Notes: generated by a model from the letters alone, not told the origin. A stretch of 64,000 nucleotides of DNA from Sparassis latifolia (GCA_018466975.1 CM031555.1:2790001-2854000); one strand, 5' to 3'. Positions 34,356 through 44,712 are shown, counted from the first letter of the stretch. Numbers and translations are program-made.

Positions 34356-35061
34356 CCCCATCCATGGTATGCCAAAGAGCTGTCAAAGACTCACAACGAC
34401 TAACATACCATCCGCTAGGTTTTGTCCGATGAAAGGATGTACCCGTACCTCTAGAGAAAACCCTGCAGAAGCGGCAGGCGTCGACTGGACGGGCACCTAC
34501 CCACCACGATGCCGACACATAACCACCGCCACACCGAAGTGTGCATAGCACCGCCCAGATGCACTCCTCACCGTGCCAAAGTGTACCACCTCCATGTCGA
34601 CACGCTACGATCATGGGCGCCGTGTTCGCTCCCGAACATTGCCTTCGCATTCCACTACCGTTGCCACAAAAGCTTTGGCACGGTGCATCTCCACTGATTC
34701 ACCCACAATCAGTCCTTGCCAATGGTCCGCACAATGGATCAGTTGTGCACGTACTCGTTGGATGACACATAACCTATCCGTACTAAGTCACCATACTCTT
34801 CTTTCGTCTTCAGAGTAGCGACTAGGCCACACAGACATCGCCTTCCTGTAGACCAATCGTATAGATATTGTACAATTGCTTGCACGGATGTACTCTATAC
34901 TGTTAGCATAGCAACCACCTAAAACAGCATAAAGAAGTGTCACGAACAGCCGCAACAGCTTGACAGGTTGCCTTGTATTGTGATGTCGCCCCATTGCACG
35001 CTTCTCTGCCTGAAACACGAAGACTGAGTCGCACCCGTCCTCCACTTGCACTCACCCAGGA
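34356..35061. other. Intergenic in the accessory island
   Basis: No gene is recognised. Overlapping short plus-strand frames at 34509-34818 look like chance. Confidence 0.4.
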
Positions 35062-35474
35062 ATGATGTTTTCAAACCACACTAGATCGCACGCCCCGTGT
35101 ATGTTCTGCAACAGGACCATCAACTGCGCGGATAGAGATCTGCATTTCGATGCGTATCACGTCCGTTATGTCTTCCGGATGCCGAAACCCAGACGACGGA
35201 GACGGCGACGGACTGAGGAAGAGACTGCAGCTGAAGTTCCAAAGCCTGACGGCGAGTCGCGAGAAGGTGAACTGATTGCGCGAGAGGAGAACGAGGCTGC
35301 ATACGGGAGACAAGGGTAAGTTGGAGTTGGAGTGAGCTGCGTAGAACGTACCGTTGACGGACTGGCAAACATGACAGCTCGCAGGACCGAACACACCCCA
35401 AGACTGATCTTGCAGGACGTCAGAATAAGTCTGCTGTGCAAAGAAGGTCTCAGCCACGGCACGACAAGCAATAG
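35062..35474 (+). CDS. Small single-zinc-finger protein D (island family), basic tail
   Basis: Two exons, 35062-35315 and 35378-35474, give 116 residues. The donor is an ideal GG|GTAAGT and the acceptor is ATGACAG. The finger is CMFCNRTINCADRDLHFDAY followed by His: C-X2-C-X11-H, with Tyr-His in place of the last Cys. The H-F-D step recalls the HLD of UBZ4 fingers. A poly-Arg nuclear-localisation-like run (KPRRRRRRR) follows, and then a charged, disordered tail rich in Glu, Arg, Lys and Gln. Splicing extends the tail by about 30 residues past the unspliced stop. Function is unknown. The shape suggests a nuclear adaptor. Confidence 0.5.
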
Positions 35475-35575
35475 GCCCAGATACACAGGACAACGTCGTA
35501 CGCCATACTTCACTGAAGGTTCTGCATCGCGCTGAATCCTTGCTTGATACAGTAACATCCTCAGCAGCTTCTCCA

Positions 35576-36140
35576 TAAAAGAAGCAAGAGATAGGTGCTG
35601 AAGATGTTGACTACCCTGGTAGTAGAATCAATGACTGGGCGTAAACGACGTTCTGTCCGAGCGCAAGAGAGCGGTAAAATCGCACCTAGTGTATCGGCTT
35701 GATCACGGAATAACATGAGCCACCGACAGGCTGCGTGAAAAACATACATAATACACGTACATGTACACTTGTTCTCATTCGCATGCAAATGAATGTTCTT
35801 AGAGACTCAGAGCCTGCAAAAGGAAGCCAGAAGACGTCCAAGAGACCTACAGTACAGTTCGCCGCAATCAAAGCAAACCCTGAACTGGGTGAACCAGTCT
35901 GTGAGTAAGAACTGCGCCATAACTAACCACAGCTTTTCATACTATGACACTGTGCCACCGGCGAAAGCAGATCGTTAGCGATAACGAGGACGGTGATGAG
36001 TCGTTCGGCATCTGCCGTGGACGCATAGCTCCTGCAAGAATAAACTGCCCAGTGGTGTGCACGTCTCATTTGCTCGAGACGTGTTGACGAACTTGGGAAC
36101 GAGAACATATATATCGGGAACGGGTCGATAGCGGAATAGA
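35576..36140. repeat. 3' flank of kinase copy 1, duplicated at 38560-39071
   Basis: Stretches such as ataggtgctgaag, the block from about 35630 to 35740, ttctcattcgcatgcaaatga (35770-35793) and tcggcatctgccgtggacg (about 36005) reappear in the same order at 38570-38910. Divergence is moderate. The duplicated unit is therefore gene plus 3' flank. Confidence 0.6.
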
Positions 36141-37120
36141 CTATTTAGAATTCGTCAACACAGACTCGGGCAGTGTCCCTCTGTTGACGAGATACTGCAC
36201 AAATTCTTGCGCCTGCTCTAATGCATCTTCCGGGTCGATATAGTCGTTGTGCAACGTCAGTTCCACCAAGCGTTTTGGAGGAGTGATCTGGTAGACTGAG
36301 ATACAATCGTCCAAGAATTCGACGATAGCTGCGGGGGGTCAGGATTGCAACGCGTTCATGCAGACCAAAGAAACTCACCAGGGCCCCAAACCCCGAAATA
36401 TTTTCCAGCGTCATGCAGTTCAAAGCAGCCGAAATCCAACGCCTGGGGCCATGGCTTTCCCACTTCAATCGCCATAGTTCGCTTGCACTCGTGCGGCCGG
36501 GCATGTTCAAAGTCGATGAATACGGGGGAGTCATCCTTCACGAGTACGTTGCCACCGCACACGTCGCCATGTTCAAGCCCACAGAAACTATGCAGATGTT
36601 GCAGACGGTTGACGAGCTCCACTCTGCCCGAATGTTAGCTATGGCAGGACGGTGCAACTTGACGAACGCACTTGAAATCAAGGTTCTTGTAGTGAGCTTT
36701 GCTCATACGCTCACCACAATTTTTCAACACAGTACAGGTGATAAATCGAGAACCGAAATGGCCTTGAAATATGCCATAGAATTTGGGCACGATTTTACCT
36801 TGGACAGCCGCGAGCTCATCCTGGTAGAACCCAGCTTCTTTGATGAGGTCATCATGGTGCGCTTTGAGGGTTGTGAGCTTGATAACTATGTCAATCGGCG
36901 TGTCCTCTCCTTTCTACATTTGTCCGGCGAATACGAGCGTCTGGCGGCCGCGATGGATTCTTTTGCCCTGCTTCATCACATAGAGTAAGTCTGGCTGGGG
37001 GCAGTCGTCAAATGACATGCCAGAGGGAGTAAGACGACGAAGAACAATTGGGTCGACGGAGGTGATATCCCACTCGACCTAGTTAATGCCAATGTCGACT
37101 TCGATACGGAGGGTAGCCAT
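36141..37120 (-). pseudogene. Mini-kinase copy 1, two nonsense codons
   Basis: This is a member of the small kinase-like family of this island. It has three exons, from ATG at 37120 to stop at 36141. The N-lobe part has QGKRIHRGR, DIVIKLTTLKAHHDDL (putative ATP-binding Lys), KEAGFYQDELAAVQG, and KFYGIFQGHFGSR. Exon 2 carries the catalytic EHGDVCGGNVLVKD and the metal site VFIDFEHARPHE. Exon 3 is AIVEFLDDCISVYQIT to the end. Exon 1 has TAG at codon 14 (37081-37079; copy 3 has Trp there) and a second TAG at 36916-36914 (copy 3 has Gln). It is therefore inactive unless the stops are read through. Exons 2 and 3 are intact, so decay is recent. Confidence 0.75.
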
Positions 37121-37332
37121 GGTACTTGGATGTTCGACGAGGTTCGACGTCGCGACTCTCGGAGTCAACGGTACGCCACGATCACGTGCCCCGCTTCAGA
37201 CGTAGTCGTCTGTTCGTGACAAGTTCGTGACAGCAGTACTTGCCCGAGATATAAAGATACATGATGAAATGGTATACAGAAAATTGACAGGGACACGAAG
37301 AAAAGAGGGATACCTACTGAGCTGGACGCAAG

Positions 37333-38307
37333 CTAATCCATTAACACTGACTCGGGCAGTGTGCCCATCCCGACGAGATACTGCACAAGCTCCTGTGCGT
37401 CCTCCAATGCCTTCGCCCGGTCAGTATAATCATTGTGCAATGTCAGGTCCACCAACTGCTTTGCGGACGTGATCTGGCGGACCGAAATGCAATCGTCTAA
37501 GAATTCGACGATAGCTGTGTATTATCAGCACAATTGCACATTCGTTCGCATCATCGAGACTCACCGGGCCCCCATAGTTCGAAGTCCCTAGCCACATCAT
37601 ATAGCTCGAAACAGCCGAAGTCCAACACCGGTGGCCATGGCTTTCCTACTTCGATTGTCATCTTTCTCTCGCACCTATGTGGTTGCGCACACTCGAAGTC
37701 GATGATGACAGGGAAGCCGTCTTTCACCAGTATGTTACTACTGCAGACGTCGCCGTGTTCGACACCACAGATGCTGTGCAGATAGCCCAAGCGACTAATG
37801 AGCTCCACTCTACGTGGGCGTAAGCTATGGCAGGCTAAGAATGACTGGACAAACTCACTTGAAATCCATATCCTCGTGCTGAGCTTTAGTCATATGCTCG
37901 CCACAGTGCTCCAGCACCATGCAAGTCATAAGGAGAGTGCGAATGTGTCCTTGGAAAATACCGTAGAAAAGAGGAACAATGTTGCCTTGAACAGCGGCGA
38001 GTTCATTCTGGTAGAAATTTGCTTCCTTGATGAGGTCGACGTGCCGGTCTCTACCAATTGTAATTTTGAGCACTATATCAATGAGGCGCCCGTCTCCCTT
38101 CTGCATCTTTCCGGCCCATACGTGTGCCGCACGACCCCGATGGATTCTATTGCCCTGTCGCACATAGAATGTTTCCGACAGAGAGGGACCATCGGGCGAT
38201 TCGCCAGATGAGGTGAGACGATGCAGGACAATCGGTAGAAGGGAATCGTCATCAGCGGGGTTGTGTAAGTTCAGGCCAATGTCAAATTCGAGACGGAGAG
38301 TGGACAT
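37333..38307 (-). CDS. Mini-kinase copy 2, protein kinase/APH-like, intact
   Basis: Three exons give about 290 residues. ATG at 38307 reads MSTLRLEFDIGLN (an extra in-frame ATG lies at 38316). Exon 1 has YVRQGNRIHRGR, IDIVLKITIGRDRH, KEANFYQNELAAVQG and TCMVLEHCGEHM. Exon 2 has the catalytic loop EHGDVCSSNILVKD and the IDFE metal motif (VIIDFECAQPHRC). Exon 3 ends in TLPESVLMD. HGD plus N and IDFE belong to the protein-kinase-like/aminoglycoside-phosphotransferase superfamily. The usual large C-lobe is reduced to about 100 residues after the catalytic loop. No stop or frameshift is seen. The substrate is unknown. It sits between copies 1 and 3, same strand. Confidence 0.7.
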
Positions 38308-38559
38308 AGCGGTCAAAGGAATATGAGGAAGCGTGTAAGTATGTGTTCGAGTTCAAACCTTCTAAGTTGGCCAACTTGAAGGCGCCAACCAACACGTAGG
38401 AATTCCATTGTTGCCGTCCATCGCGATTGGATTTACTTAGAGATTCCAGACCGCTGGTAAACATTGACAGGTGAGCGTCTTCGAATTTTTTCAGAGCCAT
38501 CACGAAATCACCAAAAGCAGGGGGGGTTTATGTGTAAACCGGGTTTCTGAATAGACTAA

Positions 38560-39071
38560 TCCAAGAAATAGGTGCTGAAGCGCTGAAGATGTCCGCATGG
38601 TCGAAGAGTCAGTGACCGGGTACGAACGACGCTCCTTCCGAGCTCAAGAGATCGGTGAAATCCTAGTATACGACCCGCCGACAGGCTGCCCGTTAAGATG
38701 ATCATGTACGCTTGTTCTCATTCGCATGCAAATGAGAATTTCTTCTAAGAAAGACTTCCATGCGAAAAAGAAAGGCACAGCTCGCAACAAAAGCAAATTT
38801 GAACAGGATGGATCGTCTATGCAAAAGTGTGACATCATAACCAAAGACAGAGCAAATATTGGCGACGACGGGGGTGATCCAGTGGCTCATTCGGCATCGG
38901 CCGCGGATGTTGGGCTCCCAGCCACAGTAATAATTCGGTCTATACGACATATGCAGAGTAGAAAAATACACGGTGCAGTGGTATACAAAAGAGCAACAGT
39001 AAACTAGACATGTTCATGAACTCGGGGACAGGAGGGCATGGGACTGAGGTCGACAGCGGGACAGTGGCCGG
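38560..39071. repeat. 3' flank of kinase copy 3, duplicate of 35576-36140
   Basis: This matches the flank of copy 1 in blocks, including the cattcgcatgcaaatga segment at about 38717-38733. A plus-strand 93-codon frame here has no counterpart in the other copy and is not called. Confidence 0.6.
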
Positions 39072-40049
39072 TTATTTAGACATCGTCAGTACAGACTTGG
39101 GCAACGTCCCTCTGTTGACGAGATACTGCACAAATTCTTGCGCCTGCTCTAGCGCATCGTCTGGGTCGATGTAGTCGTTGTGCAACGTCAGTTCCACCAA
39201 GCGTTTTGGGGACGTGATCTGATAAACTGAGATGCAATCGTCCAAGAATTCGACGATAGCTGCAAGGGTTCAGCCTAATAATGCAGTTCATGCAAACCAT
39301 CCAAACTCACCAGGGCCCCAGATCCCAAAATATTTTCCCGCATCGTGCAGCTCAAAGCAGCCAAATTCCAAAACCTGTGGCCACGGCTTCCCCACTTCAA
39401 TCGCCATACTTCGCTTGCAATTGTGGGGCCGTGCATGTTCAAAGTCGATGAATACAGGGTAACCGTGGCTCACGAGTATGTTGCCACCGCACACGTCGCC
39501 ATGTTCAATCCCACAGGAGCTGTGCAGATACTGCAGGCGATTGACGAGCTCAACTCTGTGCAGATGTTAGCTATCACAGACCCATAGAATTCGATGAACT
39601 TACTTGAAATCAAGGTTCTGGTATTGAGCTTCGCGCATAGGCTGACCACAGTGCTCCAATACCATACAGGTGATAAATCGAGAGCCGAAATGACCTTGAA
39701 ATATTCCATAGAACTTGGGCACGATCTTGCCTTGGACAGTGGCAAGCTCGTTCTGGTAGAAACCAGCTTCTTTGAGAAGATCGTCATGATGGGCTTTAAG
39801 GGTCGTGAGTTTGAAAACTATGTCGATTGGGCTTTCCCCTCCCCTCTGCATCTGTGCGGCCCAGACGAGTGTCGAACGACCTCGATGAATTCGCTTGCCC
39901 TGCCTCACGTAGAGCGTCTCCGACTGCAAGGAGTCGTCACATGTTATGTCGGAGAGGGAGGAAGTAGGACGATGAAGAATTATTGGATCAAAGGAACCGT
40001 CGTCGGTCCAATTGATGCCAATGTCGAATTCAAGACGGAGAGTAGACAT
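39072..40049 (-). CDS. Mini-kinase copy 3, intact
   Basis: This has the same architecture as copy 2. ATG at 40049 gives MSTLRLEFDIGINWTDDGSF, with Trp at the position that is a stop in copies 1 and 4. QGKRIHRGRSTLVWAAQMQ, IDIVFKLTTLKAHHDDL and VLEHCGQPM follow. Exon 2 has EHGDVCGGNILVSHG and VFIDFEHARPHNC, and exon 3 has AIVEFLDDCISVYQIT to SVLTMSK. All joins are GT-AG. It is closest to copy 1 in both coding and 3'-flanking sequence, so the two are products of one segmental duplication that left copy 2 between them. Confidence 0.7.
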
Positions 40050-40681
40050 AAGTGGATGTTCAAACGTTCAACGTTTGACTTCGAAGTTCAACACGGAACC
40101 ACCCATATAAGCTGTCCCTCGCGTGGGAATTCCAGAACTTGATCTGGCGATCTTGAAGGGGAATTCCAATCTAAGGAATGATGTGTAAGTACCAGGCCTC
40201 CCACCTCCCTCCCTGCTCGGTATCCTGGCACTAGCACGCTCCATGGCCATGCTTAACTACATGTGGTCCAGTCCATTGTGTCTCCATCATGCCCATTGTT
40301 CGCAGCGGTCATTATTGGGACTTTTCAGGCTGAACCAAAGCCCGAACAAATAAGTCCTACATAGTTCGACATGCGCGTGCAGTCAGTGAGTTGAATCATA
40401 CCTGCTTGCTGGCAGCTTCAACGGTCTGCCTGATTCCTGCTGCGAGGTGGAAAGCTTACTGGACAACATTTGATGCGGTATCGATTACTTCATCTGCTAG
40501 CTATGCCTAACTACACGAACGGAACGGACGTGACTGAGGCACTCGAGTCGCATGACTCATAATAGAAACGCGTCTGGCCAATTGTAGGGCCAGCGTGTGA
40601 ATCGTGGCCCTGCCTTCGAAAGTTGTCGGATTTAGTGAGTTTCAACTCAAGTGTCCTCAGACTACCCTCGTTTCGACACTC
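40050..40681. other. Divergent promoter region between mini-kinase copy 3 and the REase-like gene
   Basis: No gene is seen. Confidence 0.4.
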
Positions 40682-42041
40682 ATGTCTAACACACCCACTG
40701 GAGCCTCAGCTAGGGTCGAATCTTCTGACACCCCGACCGTCGAAACGACAACGACAAACCGCGAACGAAGACCACCCCTCGCCGACGCCGTCCAAGTCAG
40801 CTCTGAACCCAGAGGGTTCGTCGCCTGCGCAACCACTGCCAGCTTCGATTCAGGAGTTATTGCCTACACGGTCAACGTCCGGTTTACTTTCACGCTCAGG
40901 CGAACATGAACCCGGCCCAAGTGTGCCTGTGCCCGCCGGTACGATGCAAGCGCCGCGTTATTCAATTATCAAGGCGATGCGCAAGAAGGATGGGACGCTA
41001 GCACCTGGCGTAGCCCCGGCGTTCGACGATCTACTCCGTGTGGCAACCGTCTTGAAAACCCAACCTCCTGATATCCCAAATCTCTATAACGAAGGTACGA
41101 AGTCAAGCACTCGCCTGCCAACCGAATTCGATGTGTGGTCCGAAAACGGCCTTCCTCGGCTTATGGAGGTAATTCCGGCACACGAAACCCTAATCGACGG
41201 CGTTTTAGGTTCAGCTAATGAATTACTGGCCACTCTTCCTGTACTCAATTTGCGGAACCATGTACACCAGAGATGGTTGAATCTTGTTCACCCTGCCCTC
41301 ACTTCTCGCTCTCTACCCCCGGAGATTCGCAGTGAGCACGACACGGAAGATTGGCTGTTCTCCGTTTTGATCAGGCCCGCTATCGAAGTCATCAAAGCCA
41401 TACAACTAGGAAGTTTCGACTATGACCATACCAATCATCGATACCCCAACGTTATGTCCGGAGAATCGAAGGATGCCCGAAGTATTCCTGATGGCATATT
41501 TATCGGCGCAGACTGGACCATCAGGGCCACTTTGGAGGCCAAGACGCACAAAGTACTGGCTGCCCCTCAGCCGGAGACAACCTCTACATTCTACGACATT
41601 TGCGTTAAGGGCGCTCCCAGGCGCATTGTCCACTTTCACTGGCCAAAGCAAGACGATGACTGCAGTCGTCTGTCCACTGAGTCTCTGATCTTGATACAAG
41701 TGCGTTCCTTTCATTGTCTCGTCTTCTGATTATTGCTCCAACTCTCTTAGGTTTGGCAGCAGATGCAAGATAAAAACGTGGACCTCGCTATCTTATCATC
41801 GGTGCAATCAACATTCTTTCTTGTGAAGGAAGGGGTGAGGTTGTATGTCTCTCGTGGTTATCGCGCACAACACAGACCGCTCTTTGCCGTTTTTGCATTC
41901 TTGGCTGTGGCATTTGGCTTAATTCCCAGGAAAGTGCTACAGGATTCACTTCCCGCTGTTGAGCCTTGGAATAGAAGGTTCACTGCTCGGACGGCTGCAA
42001 GGCCCGACATTGATGAGAGGTTTGTCATGCAAACTCTATGA
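40682..42041 (+). CDS. PD-(D/E)XK restriction-endonuclease-like protein, start uncertain
   Basis: The main exon is open from before 40682 to about 41698 and splices (donor about 41699, acceptor about 41752) to a second exon ending at 42041. It contains KRQRQ (nuclear-localisation-like), YSIIKAMRKKDGTLAPGVAP, SEHDTEDWLFSVLIRPAIEV, and a PDGIF...TLEAKTHKVL core. The core has the Asp and Glu-X-Lys pattern of PD-(D/E)XK nucleases. Exon 2 begins VWQQMQDKNVDLAILSSVQ. Similar REase-like modules occur in Agaricomycetes, sometimes linked to kinase domains and grouped with CR-type effector proteins. That link is from general knowledge and not shown here. ATG 40682 is in another frame than the body, and the first in-frame ATG is 40944, so the start is unclear or frameshifted. 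It lies between mini-kinase copies 3 and 4, on the opposite strand. Confidence 0.6.
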
Positions 42042-42652
42042 TGTGTCTTCTCAGAGTGCTGAGAATTGCATTTATCCAGAACGATGCCATCGCTGTTTGT
42101 GCCGCAACTCGCTGTGGATGACTGATGTCGTTCGCCCTCTCCGGTGTGAGTATTGGCCTGATGTCTGAGGATTGAGCCATGTTTTCTTCCAACTCATGTT
42201 GTCTTCGAGGTTTTACTACGTCTTGTGTGCTGTTGCTCTATCTCGACGTGTTTGATTTGTAGCAAATGTAACGAATACTGTTCACAGTTCAGCACCAATC
42301 TACGACATGACATCGCACCTCGCGCACCCCAATGCTTCTGGTTATTGTAAAGCAAGAGGTCAATTCAACGGTGGGTGCTGGCGAGCGACCGAAAGGGAGT
42401 TGTTGTGAGCACGCTAATCTCTCCAGCAAACCTTGGAGCACAAGGCGTTTCTACTGTCCGTCACTGCATCCGTATTCAAACCACAAACATTGGAATTATG
42501 CACTCTTCGCTCGTATGTTCGTCTGTATGCGATGTGTGTTCACGGCACCAAAATATATCACTCGGAGATTATAACATATGCATGATATATCAATTGATGG
42601 GAGCGACGAATGCAGGAATGACACATGCATGTAGACAGCAAACCTGATCAGC
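42042..42652. other. Intergenic between REase-like gene and kinase copy 4
   Basis: This is convergent 3' sequence. No gene is seen. Confidence 0.4.
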
Positions 42653-43626
42653 TAGTTTGTCAGTACAGATTTGGGCAGTGTCCCTATGTCGACGAGATAC
42701 TGCACAAACTCTCGTGCCTCCTCCAGTGCATCTGCCGGGTCGGTATACTCATTGCGTAGCGTCAGTTCGACCAACCGTTTTGCCGACGTGATCTGATAGA
42801 CTGATATACAACCGTCTAAGAATTCGACGATAGCTGCAGGCTATCAGCACAATGCGTGTTGGTATAAATCATCGATACTCACCCGGGCCCCAGAGCCCAA
42901 AATCCTTCCGCGCGTCATGCAACTCGATACAGCCGAATTCCAGCTCCTGAGGCCACGGCTTTCCTATTTCAATCATCATAGTTCGCTCGCACTTGTGTGG
43001 CCGTGCATATTCAAAGTCGATGAATACGGCGAAGCCGTCTTTCACGAGTATGTTACTATCGCGTACGTCGCCATGTTCAATTCCACAGAAGCTGTGCAGA
43101 TAACCAAGGCGATTGATGAGCTCCGCTCTGTTCAGATGTTAGTTTACGACGGGAGAGTTTAAACTTGCCAAACTCACTTGAAATCAATGTCTTCATATTG
43201 AGCTTGATCCATAGGCTCGCCACAGTGCTCCAATACCATACAGGTCATAAACCGAGAACGGAATTGACCTTGAAATATACCATAGAACCAGGGCACGACA
43301 TTGCCCTGTACAGCCGCAAGCTGGTTCTGATAAAAACCAGCCTCTTTGATGAGATCGTCATGGTGCGCTTTGAGGGTCGTGAGCTTGAGAACTACGTCAA
43401 TGGGAGTTTCCTCTCCTTGCTGCATCTGGCAAGCGAAGACGATTGCCCTACGGCCTCGGTGGATTCTTTTGCCCTGCCTCACGTAGAGCGTGTCTGACTG
43501 GGACGAGTCCGAGTCGTTCGATAATATGCCCGGCGGTGTAAGTTGAGGAAGAATAATCGGGTCGATAGGAGCGTCGTCCTCGTTCTAGTTAATGCCAATG
43601 TCAAATTCGATGCGGAGGGTAGACAT
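42653..43626 (-). pseudogene. Mini-kinase copy 4, one nonsense codon
   Basis: Three exons run from ATG at 43626 to a stop at 42653. After MSTLRIEFDIGIN there is TAG at codon 14 (43587-43585), the same codon position as in copy 1. The rest is fully open: QGKRIHRGRRAIVFACQMQ, IDVVLKLTTLKAHHDDL, VLEHCGEPM; exon 2 EHGDVRDSNILVKD and VFIDFEYARPHKC; exon 3 AIVEFLDGCISVYQIT to SVLTN. With no downstream Met before the Lys region, the stop should abolish the protein. It is otherwise indistinguishable from an active copy. It is arranged head-to-head with relic copy 5. Confidence 0.7.
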
Positions 43627-43799
43627 GAGGACGCGATGATCAAGTGGTGTTCAAGATTCTCCCGGGCCAATCGCGGTCACGTTCATGCGTACCACGAACA
43701 TTCCCACGCAACGCGTGTCACGTGTGAGGCCCGTATGCGCATCAACGTTCCATTCCTCAGAGGACGACACCATTCTCTACTTAATTAATTGTCCCTCTT

Positions 43800-44510
43800 T
43801 GTCTCACCTCACCAGGCGCAGATCTCTGAGAGCGGTCCCAAGAAACTTCCCAGCTCCGTGGGCGTCTACAGAGCCTCCCGTTGTCCAAGGTGAGATCGTG
43901 CCCCAAGTTCTACGGCCTGTTTCAGGACCCGTCGGTTCTCGCTTGAATCCTGTATCACGCTGTAGCACTGTGGCATTCCACTGACACTCATTACGCAAAC
44001 GTTAATTCCAGGTGAGTCTGTCAAGTTCGCCTTGTCCTGTCACAGCCAACTTTAGGCAGCATGGAGATTGTCAATTTGGGCTTTGTTCGCGAGGTCTGCG
44101 GAACGAACATGGGGAGGTGTCTTATCGCAATATTCTTGCGAAGGACTCGTGCAATCACCCCGACTTTGGAGATACATGGACACACAATTGCGAGCGAACC
44201 TATGATGGTCGAAGCAGGAAAGTCATAGCCACCGCTGACGGAATGATTCGGCTGCTTCGAAATGCATGATGTATCCGAAGAGTTTGAAGTTTGGCTCTCA
44301 TGCGAGCCCTGACGGTCTACATGAATGAGGCATTTCACCGAATGTCTCGGTCATGACATGGACATCTCAGTCCGTGAGATCACACCATGAAGCAGCTGGT
44401 CGAAGGTACTGGCATTGCGCGACCCAGTATAGGCACCGGAGACACGAGAAACCGTGCAGCATTTCATCGACAGGGGCACACTGTCTGCGTCACTGCGTAC
44501 AAGCTAGTCG
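43800..44510 (+). pseudogene. Mini-kinase copy 5, inverted degenerate relic
   Basis: On the opposite strand to the other copies, family blocks appear in the right order but in different frames. VVQGEIVP is followed, after a +1 shift, by KFYGLFQ (43875-43925). NEHGEVSYRNILAKD comes next (about 44096-44145; the catalytic HGD has become HGE). Then THNCERT, an FGCFEMHDVSEEFEVW stretch (about 44250-44300), and finally DISVREIT and KQLVEGTG in the exon 3 region (about 44360-44410). Several stops and frameshifts separate them. It is clearly dead. It shows that the family also moved in inverted orientation. Confidence 0.6.
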
Positions 44511-44712
44511 TCATATGTCGTACTGGGTCTTATGTTCCAATCTACTTCCGGATTCTATGCTAAGCTGCTGTAACACTCGTCCCATGCAACTTGGTCTGTG
44601 GACCTGATACCCTGCATCGTATGTCTGTCACCGTTCTTTGGATATATTTTGACTGCATAATCTGGTTGTACACCCACACGATCCTGAAAAGTTGTGAAAA
44701 CTACGGACTACA

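Noticed and set aside
38726..39007. 93-codon plus-strand frame between kinase copies 2 and 3
   Set aside because: It lies in the duplicated 3' flank. The frame is not preserved in the other copy at 35790-36000.
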